Assembly: GCA_009774055.1 (NCBI GenBank)
Contig: VSNB01000106.1
Span: 1-10,230 of the forward strand
Direction: 5' to 3'
DNA length: 10,230 nt
Source: Clostridiales bacterium
GTDB lineage: Bacteria > Bacillota > Clostridia > Oscillospirales > Oscillospiraceae
Under the pieces are notes generated by a model. The model searched no databases. It was not told the origin of the DNA and saw only the letters and a list, made by a program, of their open reading frames with translations. Within the stretch, counting starts at the first letter, position 1. Each line of letters begins with the position of its first letter. A program made the position numbers and the translations under genes. Of this stretch, positions 1 through 6,295 are shown in pieces.

Positions 1-81
1 GATGAGGTACATGGCGTTGGTGATCTTCTTCGTATCCTTGACGCTCTCGATCTGGGTCATGATCTCCTTCGTCCCCGCCAT
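1..81 (-). CDS. atpG: ATP synthase F1 gamma subunit, N-terminal fragment
   Basis: Only the first 27 codons are in the window; the gene continues past the left edge. The ATG at 81-79 opens a peptide starting MAGTKEIMTQIESVKDTKKI and continuing TNAMYLI. This matches the conserved start of gamma, whose N-terminal helix forms half of the central rotor coiled coil; the 'KIT.AM' stretch is a family hallmark. The start lies one base after the atpA stop (TGA, 85-83), with a GGAGG ribosome site inside the end of atpA, so the two are almost certainly co-transcribed and translationally coupled. Gamma following alpha is the normal bacterial order. Identity is secure despite the short length. Confidence 0.9.
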   Translation of the reverse strand, partial: MAGTKEIMTQIESVKDTKKITNAMYLI

Positions 82-82
82 G

Positions 83-1843
83 TCAGCCTCCGCGCTTTCC
101 GGCGGCCTGCCAGGACGCCAGGAACCGCCGGGACAGCGCCAGCAGCTCCTCCCGGTCCTCCTCGGTGAGCAGGCCCGTCAGGTCAATCCGCCGGCACAGG
201 TCCGGCAGCTCCTCCTCCAGCTGCTCCAGCAGCTCCGTCCGGAAGCGCTCCATTTCGTCCAGGGGCACGTCCTGCATCACGTGGTGCAGGGCGGCGGTGA
301 GGGCCGCCACCTGCTGGTGCTGGGAGAAGGGGGCGTACTGGCTCTGGCGCAGCAGGCGCATGAGCCCCTGGCCGTAGGACAGCTGCCGCTTGGTGGCCTC
401 GTCCAGGTCGCTGGAGAACTGGGTGAACACCTCCATTTCCCGGTACTGGGCCAGCTCCAGCCGAATAGCCCCGGCGGCGGACTTCATGGCCCTGGTCTGG
501 GCGTCGCCGCCCACGCGGGACACGGAGAGGCCCACGTTGACGGCGGGCCGCTGTCCGGCGAAGAACAGCTCGCTCTCCAGGAAGATCTGGCCGTCGGTGA
601 TGGAAATGATGTTGGTGGGAATATAGGCGGACACGTCCCCCGCCTGCGTCTCCACAATGGGCAGGGCGGTCATGCTGCCGCCTCCCAGCTCGTCGCTGAG
701 GTGGGCCGCCCGCTCCAGGAGCCGGGAGTGGAGGTAGAACACGTCCCCCGGATAGGCCTCCCGCCCGGGGGACCGCTCCAGCAGCAGGCTCAGGGCCCGG
801 TAGGCGATGGCGTGTTTGCTCAGGTCGTCATAGACGATCAGCACGTCCTGGCCCTGGTACATGAAGTACTCCGCCAGAGCGCACCCCGCGTAGGGGGCGA
901 TGTACTGCAGGGCGGCGGAGTCCCCGGCGCAGGCGCTGACCACGGCGGTATACTCCATGGCCCCCCGGCGGCTCAGGTTCTCCACCAGCTGGGCGATGGA
1001 GCTGGTTTTCTGGCCTATGGCAACATAGACGCACACCACGCCCTTGCCCTTCTGGTTGAGGATGGCGTCGATGGCGATGGCGGTCTTGCCGGTCTGGCGG
1101 TCGCCGATAATCAGCTCCCGCTGGCCCCGCCCGATGGGGAACATGGAGTCGATGGTGAGAATCCCTGTCTCCATGGGGGTGTTCACCGGCTGGCGGTCCA
1201 GGATGCCGGGGGCGGGGGCCTCAATGGGCCGGTAGCTCTCGGCGTGGATGCGACCCTTGCCGTCGATAGGGACGCCCAGGGCGTCCACCACCCGGCCCAG
1301 GAAGCCGTCGCCCACGGGCATGCCGGCGGTTTTCAGCGTCCGGCGGACTATGCTGCCGGCGCTGACCTCCTCGCCTCCGCCGAAGAGGATGCAGCTCAGC
1401 TCCCCCCGGCGCAGGTCCATAACCATGCCCCGGACCCCGGAGGAGAAGAGCAGAATCTCCCCGTACTGGGCGTGCTCCAGGCCGCCTACGGTGGCGATCT
1501 CGCTGTCCACCGTCAGCACCTGGCCGATCTCCTCCGGAACCACCGCCAGGGACCAGTCCCGGGCTGCCTGGCGCATCAGGGGCAGCAGGTCCGCCTCCCC
1601 CGGCTGGATCTGGCGGAGGTAGTCGGTGAACTGCCGCACCCGGCCGTCCAGGGTCCAGTCGTACACGTCGGACCCCACCTGGAGCCGGAAGCCGGAGCGC
1701 AGGGACTCGTCCTTCTCCCAGTGGAGGGGAACCTTCCGCTGGTAGGTCCGGTTGAGGAACTCCCCAAAGCGGTGCAGCTGGGCCTCGCTGGGCTCCCGGG
1801 CGCTGCGCAGCTCCGCCGTCAGGCGGCCTCTAGCGCTCCTCAT
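83..1843 (-). CDS. atpA: ATP synthase F1 alpha subunit with fused delta C-terminal domain
   Basis: This 586-residue protein is the non-catalytic nucleotide-binding alpha subunit of F1, plus an extension. The alpha part has the Walker A loop GDRQTGKT (residues 247-254), the Walker B stretch LIVYDDLSK, the family signature region PAVNVGLSVSRVGG with the arginine finger, and GRGQRELI. The Walker lysine is K253, against 175 in E. coli, so about 78 residues are added at the front. Residues about 7-78 resemble the C-terminal domain of the delta subunit (AtpH): helix SEAQLHRFGEFLNRTY, strand KVPLHWEKDESL, the conserved glycine-hydrophobic pair (G51-F52), then VGSDVYDWTLDGRVRQFTDYL, equivalent to the delta 'iGd.viDgSvrgrLe.L' motif. 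Alpha's own N-terminal helix follows (LLPLMRQAARDW, 86-97). The ATG at 1843-1841 has a GGAGGAGGG ribosome site and overlaps the atpF stop by 14 nt, so the fused form is the translated one. No separate atpH lies in the usual slot. The alpha identity is certain; the delta homology is by eye. Confidence 0.95.
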   Translation of the reverse strand: MRSARGRLTAELRSAREPSEAQLHRFGEFLNRTYQRKVPLHWEKDESLRSGFRLQVGSDVYDWTLDGRVRQFTDYLRQIQPGEADLLPLMRQAARDWSLAVVPEEIGQVLTVDSEIATVGGLEHAQYGEILLFSSGVRGMVMDLRRGELSCILFGGGEEVSAGSIVRRTLKTAGMPVGDGFLGRVVDALGVPIDGKGRIHAESYRPIEAPAPGILDRQPVNTPMETGILTIDSMFPIGRGQRELIIGDRQTGKTAIAIDAILNQKGKGVVCVYVAIGQKTSSIAQLVENLSRRGAMEYTAVVSACAGDSAALQYIAPYAGCALAEYFMYQGQDVLIVYDDLSKHAIAYRALSLLLERSPGREAYPGDVFYLHSRLLERAAHLSDELGGGSMTALPIVETQAGDVSAYIPTNIISITDGQIFLESELFFAGQRPAVNVGLSVSRVGGDAQTRAMKSAAGAIRLELAQYREMEVFTQFSSDLDEATKRQLSYGQGLMRLLRQSQYAPFSQHQQVAALTAALHHVMQDVPLDEMERFRTELLEQLEEELPDLCRRIDLTGLLTEEDREELLALSRRFLASWQAAGKRGG

Positions 1844-2315
1844 GCTTCACGCCCTCCTCCGCCAGGTCCAGGAATTGGTCGAAGGGGTCCCGCTCCAGGG
1901 CCAGCCGCTTGGTGGCCTCCGAGGCCAGCTTCCGCAGCTCCCGCTGGGAGGAGCGGAGAATCTCCTCACGGTCGTGCTCCGCCTCCGCCCGGGCGTGGGT
2001 CAGGATCTGCTGGGCCTGGGTCTGGACCCGGCTCAGCTGCTCCTCGGCGGACTGCTGGACGGCCTGCTGGGCCTTGGCCCGGGACTGGCGGATCTCTTCA
2101 TCGGCGGCGTCCAGCTTGGCCTGGTACTCCGCCTTGATCCGCTCCGCCTCCGCCAGCTTCCCGGCGGCCTCCTCGTCCCGTTCCCGGTAGTAGGCATCCC
2201 GCTTCTCCATGAACTGCTTGACGGGCTTGAAGAGGAGGAAATAAAGTCCGCCGGTCAGGATGGCCAGATTCATCCAATGCAGCAGGATCTGCTGCCAATC
2301 AATATTCAACGGCAT
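1830..2315 (-). CDS. atpF: ATP synthase Fo b subunit
   Basis: This is the 161-residue peripheral-stalk subunit that ties the membrane a subunit to F1. Residues about 5-32 form an amphipathic start and one membrane helix (IDWQQILLHWMNLAILTGGLYF). After the short FKPVKQF turn there is a long, charged, Ala/Glu/Arg/Gln-rich coiled coil to the C-terminus, the classic b layout at about the usual length. I chose the ATG at 2315-2313 because AAGGCGGGTGA lies just upstream and the protein then begins MPLNIDW, a common clostridial b start. An in-frame GTG three codons earlier (2324) has no ribosome site of its own. The start is 14 nt after atpE, and the end overlaps atpA by 14 nt. In other bacteria the b C-terminus binds the delta C-terminal domain; here that domain appears fused to alpha, the next gene. 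Confidence 0.93.
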   Translation of the reverse strand: MPLNIDWQQILLHWMNLAILTGGLYFLLFKPVKQFMEKRDAYYRERDEEAAGKLAEAERIKAEYQAKLDAADEEIRQSRAKAQQAVQQSAEEQLSRVQTQAQQILTHARAEAEHDREEILRSSQRELRKLASEATKRLALERDPFDQFLDLAEEGVKHEER

Positions 2316-2329
2316 TTTGTTCACCCGCC

Positions 2330-2689
2330 TTACAATACGAAGATGATGAGGATGACCACCAGCAGGGCGTAGATAATGGCCGTCTCAATAAAGACCAGAC
2401 CCAGCATCATCATGGTGCGGATCTTCCCTTCGGCCTCCGGCTGGCGGGCGATGCCCTCGGCGGACTTAGCGGTAGCCAGGCCCATGCCCACCGCGCCGCC
2501 GGCGGCGGCCACGCCGATGGCGATGCCGGCGGCGAGGGCCTTCATGCCCAGCGCGCCGTCGGCATCCTCCTGGGCTTCGGCGGGTTGAGACTCTTCTTCA
2601 GGGGCGGCGGCGAAGGCGGGAGCCGCCAGGGCCAGGATCAGGATCATTACGCCGGCAAGGGCGAACAGCTTTTTCAGTAGACGATTCAT
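2330..2689 (-). CDS. atpE: ATP synthase Fo c subunit with N-terminal signal peptide
   Basis: This is the rotor-ring proteolipid, 119 residues as encoded against about 70-90 for most c subunits. The extra length is an N-terminal signal peptide (residues 1-27: MNRLLKK, a hydrophobic core, then PAFA before A28) followed by an acidic, Pro/Ala-rich stretch (28-44). The c hairpin follows: Gly/Ala-rich helix 1 (about 49-72), the polar loop ARQPEA (81-86), and helix 2 with the ion-binding carboxylate E102 in FIETAIIY. A c N-terminus faces the outside, which agrees with export by a signal peptide. Compared with the Na+-type ring of Ilyobacter, Tyr is kept, Ser is replaced by Thr103, and the helix-1 glutamine is Met69. 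Proton coupling is therefore more likely, but this is inference. The ATG at 2689-2687 has GGAGG 10 nt upstream. Confidence 0.95.
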   Translation of the reverse strand: MNRLLKKLFALAGVMILILALAAPAFAAAPEEESQPAEAQEDADGALGMKALAAGIAIGVAAAGGAVGMGLATAKSAEGIARQPEAEGKIRTMMMLGLVFIETAIIYALLVVILIIFVL

Positions 2690-2733
2690 CAGTAGGTAAC
2701 CTCCAAATATTATATGTAAGTGGTTTTCTGGAC

Positions 2734-3558
2734 TCAGGCGTGCTTGGCCCGCTTCTTCTTTTCCTTGTGGGACGGCTCGGAAACCTCGCCGTAGTAGAGG
2801 GCCGTCAGCATTGTCAGCACATAGGTCTGGATCAGCGCGTGGAGCAGGGTGAACAGCACCCCCACGATCACCGGCAGGACGAAGCTGAGGCTCACGAAGT
2901 AGTACACCAGCTCCGTCACCAGCAGGCCGCTGAGCAGCGCGCCGAAGAGACGGAAGCTCATGGAGATAGGCAGGGAGAACTCTTTTAGGGCCTTCCCGAT
3001 GCCCCTGGGCCCGTTGCCGGCGATGCCGCCGGAGACGATCACCAGATAGGAGAGGGTTCCCAGGGCGATGGCGGCGTTGACGTCGGAGAGGGGGGCGGGG
3101 AGGGTGATGGGTTGTCCCAGAGTGGTCATCACCTGGAGCCCCAGCAGCTCGAAGAGGGTTCCCACGAAGATGTACGCGCCGGCGGCAAAGATGTACGCCC
3201 GCACAAAGCCATAGCGGTGGGGGCTGCTGCTCCTCGCCATGCGGTCAAAGAGCCCAACCGCCTCCTCCAGCAGCATCTGGAGCTTCCCGGGCTTGAATCG
3301 AAACCGTGGAACCGCAAAGATTCGGATACAGGCGGCGGCCAGCAGCAGAATTCCTGTGACGGTGAAGGCGGAGATCATGCCGGGGTTCACGTCCTTCCAC
3401 CCGAAGAGGCTCACCCGGTTGACGCTGTGCAGCACCGCGTCCCGCATGGCTTCCTGCACACTTTCCGCCCGGCCCGGCGACCCGGTGAGCAGCGCCCCGG
3501 CCAGCAGCAGCAGGATCGCCGCCACCCACAGCGCCAGGGCTTTTTTGTGTTGTTTCAT
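2734..3558 (-). CDS. atpB: ATP synthase Fo a subunit
   Basis: This is the membrane stator subunit, 274 residues, that forms the ion half-channels against the c ring. The N-terminus (MKQHKKALALWV...) is a signal-like or first membrane segment, followed by several hydrophobic helices. The essential arginine is R203 in SFRLFGALLSG, and Q244 lies in the next helix (LLHALIQTYVLTML), the conserved a-subunit pairing. The tail is strongly basic (KEKKKRAKHA). The frame extends upstream to an ATG at 3615, but the ATG at 3558-3556 has a clear AAGGAG ribosome site six bases away, while the earlier one would sit at the predicted transcription start. It is the first gene of the atp cluster; no atpI precedes it. 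Forty-four bases separate it from atpE. Confidence 0.94.
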   Translation of the reverse strand: MKQHKKALALWVAAILLLLAGALLTGSPGRAESVQEAMRDAVLHSVNRVSLFGWKDVNPGMISAFTVTGILLLAAACIRIFAVPRFRFKPGKLQMLLEEAVGLFDRMARSSSPHRYGFVRAYIFAAGAYIFVGTLFELLGLQVMTTLGQPITLPAPLSDVNAAIALGTLSYLVIVSGGIAGNGPRGIGKALKEFSLPISMSFRLFGALLSGLLVTELVYYFVSLSFVLPVIVGVLFTLLHALIQTYVLTMLTALYYGEVSEPSHKEKKKRAKHA

Positions 3559-3621
3559 CCAGCACTCCTTCTTTCGTTTTTCATTGGCGGCCCGCCGCAG
3601 CGGACCATTTGGCAATTCTAT

Positions 3622-3630
3622 ATTATAGCA
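3622..3630 (-). promoter_or_regulatory. Probable promoter of the atp operon (extended -10)
   Basis: Read on the minus strand, this is TGCTATAAT, a perfect extended -10 box, about 64 nt before the chosen atpB start. No good -35 lies 16-18 nt further up; a perfect TTGACA at 3640-3635 is only 7 nt away from the -10 and cannot pair with it. Extended -10 promoters can work without a strong -35. The position, just after the preceding gene's stop, fits an operon promoter. Confidence 0.5.
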
Positions 3631-3666
3631 CCCTTGTCAAGAGGGGCGCGGCGGCGTAAAAGGGGG

Positions 3667-4497
3667 CTAGCGGTTCCGTTTTTCATCTATTCCGCCGTAT
3701 TTCCTCAGCCGCTCCAGAACCTCCGGGACCGTCAGCTGCATGGCCTCCGGGATATCCTCCCTCCCCGGCAGAACCGCCTGGTATGCATCCCATCCGACTT
3801 CCTCGATCTCAAACGTCGGCTCAGGAATGCCCAGCGCCTCACAGGCCATCTTCTCGAACGCAAAGTAGTCCGCCATATCCGTGGTCCCCACGTGGAAGAT
3901 CCCCCGCAGTCCATGTCCCAGCACATACCGCGCCCAGTCCCCCACCTGTCTTGCCAGCGCAACATTCACCGCATCCCCCCGCCAGGTGTGATGGGCCTCC
4001 CCGCTCCGGCTGTGCCTCTCCAGCATCCTGACTCTGGGACAGTCCTCCGACCACACAGAAGGAAGCCGGAAGACGATCAGCCGTTCCCCCAGCCTTTCCT
4101 CCAGCATGGCCTCACAGTTCCGCTTAAAAACGCCGTATTCCGACTCTGGCCTGGGCATGTCCGCCTCCCTCCAGGGCTGCGACAGATCCCCGTCAAACAC
4201 GTTCGCCGTAGATACATACAGCAGCCGCGCCCCACTCACCGCCAGCCCTTCCGCCAGCGCCTCGTGGAAAGCCATCTGCTGCCCAAAATCCCCTCGAATA
4301 GAGGAGATCACGATCTCCGGCGCTTCCCGATCCAGTACCTCCGCCAGACGCCCCGGTTCCTCCACCGGCAGGCAGTACCCGCCCTCCGGAGTGCTATGTC
4401 CCGCCGCGGGGATGATCTGATAGTCCTCCCGCAGGGCGGCAGCCACCGCCCGTCCCACCAGTCCATTCGCGCCTAACAGCAATATCTTTTCCTTCAT
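3667..4497 (-). CDS. RmlD-like NAD(P)-dependent sugar-nucleotide reductase or epimerase
   Basis: This 276-residue extended short-chain dehydrogenase/reductase is of the RmlD (dTDP-4-dehydrorhamnose reductase) type. It starts MKEKILLLGANGLVGRAVAA, a first strand plus the GxxGxxG dinucleotide-binding loop. The catalytic region follows: YVSTANVFDG supplies the Ser/Thr position, and SEYGVFK is the YxxxK pair. The typical extended-SDR substrate half comes next (FRLPSVW..., GIFHVGTTDMADY). The substrate is not determined by sequence and no rml or glycan genes are adjacent, so a specific sugar should not be assumed. The ATG at 4497-4495 has GGGGAGG six bases upstream; the open frame continues 28 codons further up but without a ribosome site. 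It appears to be a single-gene unit with its own promoter. No convincing terminator follows before the atp promoter. Confidence 0.85.
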   Translation of the reverse strand: MKEKILLLGANGLVGRAVAAALREDYQIIPAAGHSTPEGGYCLPVEEPGRLAEVLDREAPEIVISSIRGDFGQQMAFHEALAEGLAVSGARLLYVSTANVFDGDLSQPWREADMPRPESEYGVFKRNCEAMLEERLGERLIVFRLPSVWSEDCPRVRMLERHSRSGEAHHTWRGDAVNVALARQVGDWARYVLGHGLRGIFHVGTTDMADYFAFEKMACEALGIPEPTFEIEEVGWDAYQAVLPGREDIPEAMQLTVPEVLERLRKYGGIDEKRNR

Positions 4498-4525
4498 TTT
4501 TGTGCCTCCCCTCTTGTTTTCCCCC

Positions 4526-4554
4526 ATTATACCACAGCCGGCCGCCGCCCGCAA
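4526..4554 (-). promoter_or_regulatory. Promoter of the RmlD-like gene
   Basis: On the minus strand there is TTGCGG (4554-4549), a 17-nt spacer, then TGGTATAAT (extended -10 TATAAT at 4531-4526). The start codon is 28 nt downstream of the -10. The box agrees with the housekeeping consensus and lies between the upstream terminator and the gene. Confidence 0.6.
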
Positions 4555-4561
4555 TACGGAC

Positions 4562-4599
4562 AAAAAGAGAGGGAACGGCACGCTTGCCGCTCCCCCTCT
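4562..4599 (-). terminator. Rho-independent terminator of the sigma/anti-sigma operon
   Basis: On the minus strand, AGAGGGGGAGCGGCA (4599-4585), a 4-nt loop and TGCCGTTCCCTCT (4580-4568) form a strong stem with a small internal bulge, followed by CTTTTTG. It lies 25 nt after the stop of the gene ending at 4625 and just before the next promoter. Confidence 0.8.
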
Positions 4600-4624
4600 T
4601 CCTATTGCAGTTTTTTGTCCCGGC

Positions 4625-5581
4625 TCACGCCTCCGGCTGGCAGACGAAGCCGTCCAGGACCTCTTTCAGCGTCTCTTCCACCAGTCCGGCGGGGATATTC
4701 CCGCCATTGAAGTCCTTGTAATCTACGGCGCTGATACGGAAGAAAACACCGTCCAGTGTAAAGTACGCGGTATACCAGTCAACCGCCGGACTTGGCACAC
4801 TGCCGCCTTCCTGTTCCGGGATCTCCGTCTTGGAGATCAGGACGTTCAGGCCGCTGGGGGTTACATAAGTCTCCTGAACAGTGGCTGCGTCATCCGAATA
4901 GAGCAGCTCCATCTCATCAAGGAAACTGTTCTCCGTGTCGATTGCCAGTTCCGCAGAAACAGTGATGCCGATCCCGCCCCAGGGCTGCAGTTCCGGACTG
5001 CCGCTGCGAAGAGAATAGCAGCCGTACAAGCTGATAGCCACGATGCCATCCATCGGCGTCACACCGTCAGCGGCATGTCCGGCGCCGGGATCGAAACGGG
5101 CCACGAACCTGCCCTTACCACCTGGCAGGCCTACATCCGCAGTGCCGCCCGAATGGACTGCGTCCAACACGGGGTTTTCCATGATACGTATCCCTACAAA
5201 GTCCTCCATTTCTTCCCAGGAGGAGAACGTTCTGGCGGCGGGCTCCGTAAATCCCTGGTCCAATTCCATGATTTGCTGAGAGAGTTCATCAATGGAAAAA
5301 TACCGGATATCTCTGCTGATGGTAACGCCGGAAACCTCTTCCAGAGTACCGTCCGGACCGGTGGCCCTCATCTCATTATTCCAGATGTCCACGATCCGCA
5401 CTCCGGACAGCTCCGCCGCCACTGCCGTCCCCGCCAGCACGGCGCACAGGCAGGCGGCGATGACAGCCGCCCGGCTCCATCCTCTCCGGCCCTGTTTCAC
5501 CACGGAAAGCTCCCGCCCCGCCTCCTCGATCAACGCGGGGTCAATGTGATTCATCGCATCCATGATCTTGTCCTTATCCAT
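4625..5581 (-). CDS. Single-pass membrane protein, probable anti-sigma factor
   Basis: This 318-residue protein is the partner of the ECF sigma factor immediately upstream; its ATG overlaps the sigma stop by 8 nt (ATGGATAA). The N-terminal 36 residues are cytoplasmic, with the MNHIDPALIEEA stretch often seen at the start of such membrane partners in gut Clostridia. One membrane helix follows (about residues 38-57). The remaining 260 residues are predicted outside, rich in acidic residues and beta-type sequence, ending in FYTLDGVFF-like strands. I see no zinc-binding HxxxCxxC motif, so it is not a classic ZAS anti-sigma. The anti-sigma role is inferred from coupling and topology; the outer domain may sense an envelope signal. 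Its ribosome site is AAGGAGG. A putative substrate or ligand cannot be named. Confidence 0.72.
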   Translation of the reverse strand: MDKDKIMDAMNHIDPALIEEAGRELSVVKQGRRGWSRAAVIAACLCAVLAGTAVAAELSGVRIVDIWNNEMRATGPDGTLEEVSGVTISRDIRYFSIDELSQQIMELDQGFTEPAARTFSSWEEMEDFVGIRIMENPVLDAVHSGGTADVGLPGGKGRFVARFDPGAGHAADGVTPMDGIVAISLYGCYSLRSGSPELQPWGGIGITVSAELAIDTENSFLDEMELLYSDDAATVQETYVTPSGLNVLISKTEIPEQEGGSVPSPAVDWYTAYFTLDGVFFRISAVDYKDFNGGNIPAGLVEETLKEVLDGFVCQPEA

Positions 5582-6122
5582 GATAAAAGCCCTCCTTTTT
5601 CAGATAGTCCTTCAATTTCTTCCGCATCCGGAACAGCGCAGATTTCGTCCGGCTGAGGCTCCAGCCCGCCCACCGGGCGGCCTCCTCCACCGTGTCGCCG
5701 TACCAGTACCGGCGGAGGAACACGCCCCGGTTTCTCTCCGGCTGGCCCGCAAGGAAAGCGGAGACGGCCCGCCCCAGCTCCCTGGCCTCCAGCTCGGCCT
5801 CCGGACCGCTGGACAGGGAAATAGCCAGCTCCAGGGCCGCCTCCTCCACCTGCCGGGGCCTCCGCTCCCTGGAGCGCAGGAGGGTCAGCGCCTGGTTCCG
5901 GGTAATAACGCCCAGCCAGCCCTTGAAATGCTCCGGCCTCTCCGGCGGGACGGCGTTCCAGACCCGCAGCCACACGTCCGCCAGGCACTCCTCCGCGTCC
6001 TCCTCGCTGTCCAGAATCCGCAGAGCGATAGCCCGGCAGTAGGGCCCATACACCATCCCTGTGGCCCGGATGGCCTCCTCGGAGCGGGCAAAATAGAGCC
6101 CCAGCAGTTCCTCATCCGTCAA
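5574..6122 (-). CDS. ECF-type RNA polymerase sigma factor
   Basis: This 182-residue sigma-70 family protein has only regions 2 and 4. Region 2 runs from about residue 18 to 85: the core-binding part YGPYCRAIALRILDSEEDAEECLADVW and the -10 part HFKGWLGVITRNQALTLLR. After a variable linker, region 4 is RYWYGDTVEEAARWAGWSLSRTKSALFRMRKKLKDYL, a helix-turn-helix for the -35. The frame is open to a TTG at 6185, but I place the start at the TTG at 6122-6120. It is preceded by GGAGGTGATC, a ten-base match to the 16S anti-Shine-Dalgarno, 8 nt away, and the protein then opens with TDEELLGLYFARSEEAI, the usual ECF beginning. The promoter it recognises is unknown; the membrane partner follows with an 8-nt overlap. 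Confidence 0.88.
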   Translation of the reverse strand: MTDEELLGLYFARSEEAIRATGMVYGPYCRAIALRILDSEEDAEECLADVWLRVWNAVPPERPEHFKGWLGVITRNQALTLLRSRERRPRQVEEAALELAISLSSGPEAELEARELGRAVSAFLAGQPERNRGVFLRRYWYGDTVEEAARWAGWSLSRTKSALFRMRKKLKDYLKKEGFYHG

Positions 6123-6217
6123 TCCGATCACCTCCAGATTCGTTAGATTCCATGAAAACCGGCTTTCACCTATAAAGACTGCCAAACCGCCCTGTTGGTT
6201 GCGTCTCCTTCCGCAAT

Positions 6218-6247
6218 ATTTTCCCCGGTCTTTTCCCTAAATGTCAA
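6218..6247 (-). promoter_or_regulatory. Candidate promoter of the sigma/anti-sigma operon
   Basis: On the minus strand there is a perfect TTGACA (6247-6242), 18 nt, then GAAAAT (6223-6218, four of six consensus bases). It predicts a leader of roughly 90 nt before the TTG start. The -35 overlaps the U-tract of the upstream oadA terminator, so the two units are packed with no spacer. Confidence 0.5.
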
Positions 6248-6282
6248 AACAGAAGGACCATCCTACGAATGGTCCTTCTGTT
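6246..6282 (-). terminator. Rho-independent terminator of the decarboxylase alpha gene
   Basis: A perfect 14-bp stem, AACAGAAGGACCAT (minus strand, 6282-6269) with ATGGTCCTTCTGTT (6261-6248), carries a 7-nt loop and continues into TTTTG. It begins 13 nt after the stop codon at 6296. Confidence 0.85.
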
Positions 6283-6295
6283 ACACTATATAATT

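Noticed and set aside
2..2137. A plus-strand open frame of 711 codons opposite atpA and atpF
   Set aside because: It lies fully antisense to well-identified genes, has low-complexity Gly/Ala/Pro/His composition and no domain. Long antisense frames are expected in GC-rich genes with biased third positions.
3635..3640. Perfect TTGACA (minus strand) as the -35 of the atp promoter
   Set aside because: It is 7 nt from TATAAT and 14 nt from the next possible box TAGAAT; neither spacing works well.
6143..6168. TGAAAG...TCTAA (minus strand) as an autoregulated ECF promoter
   Set aside because: The -35 differs from TGAAAC, the spacing is off by two or three bases from the usual TGAAAC-16-CGTC pattern, and the transcript would start almost at the ribosome site. 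Too weak to list.
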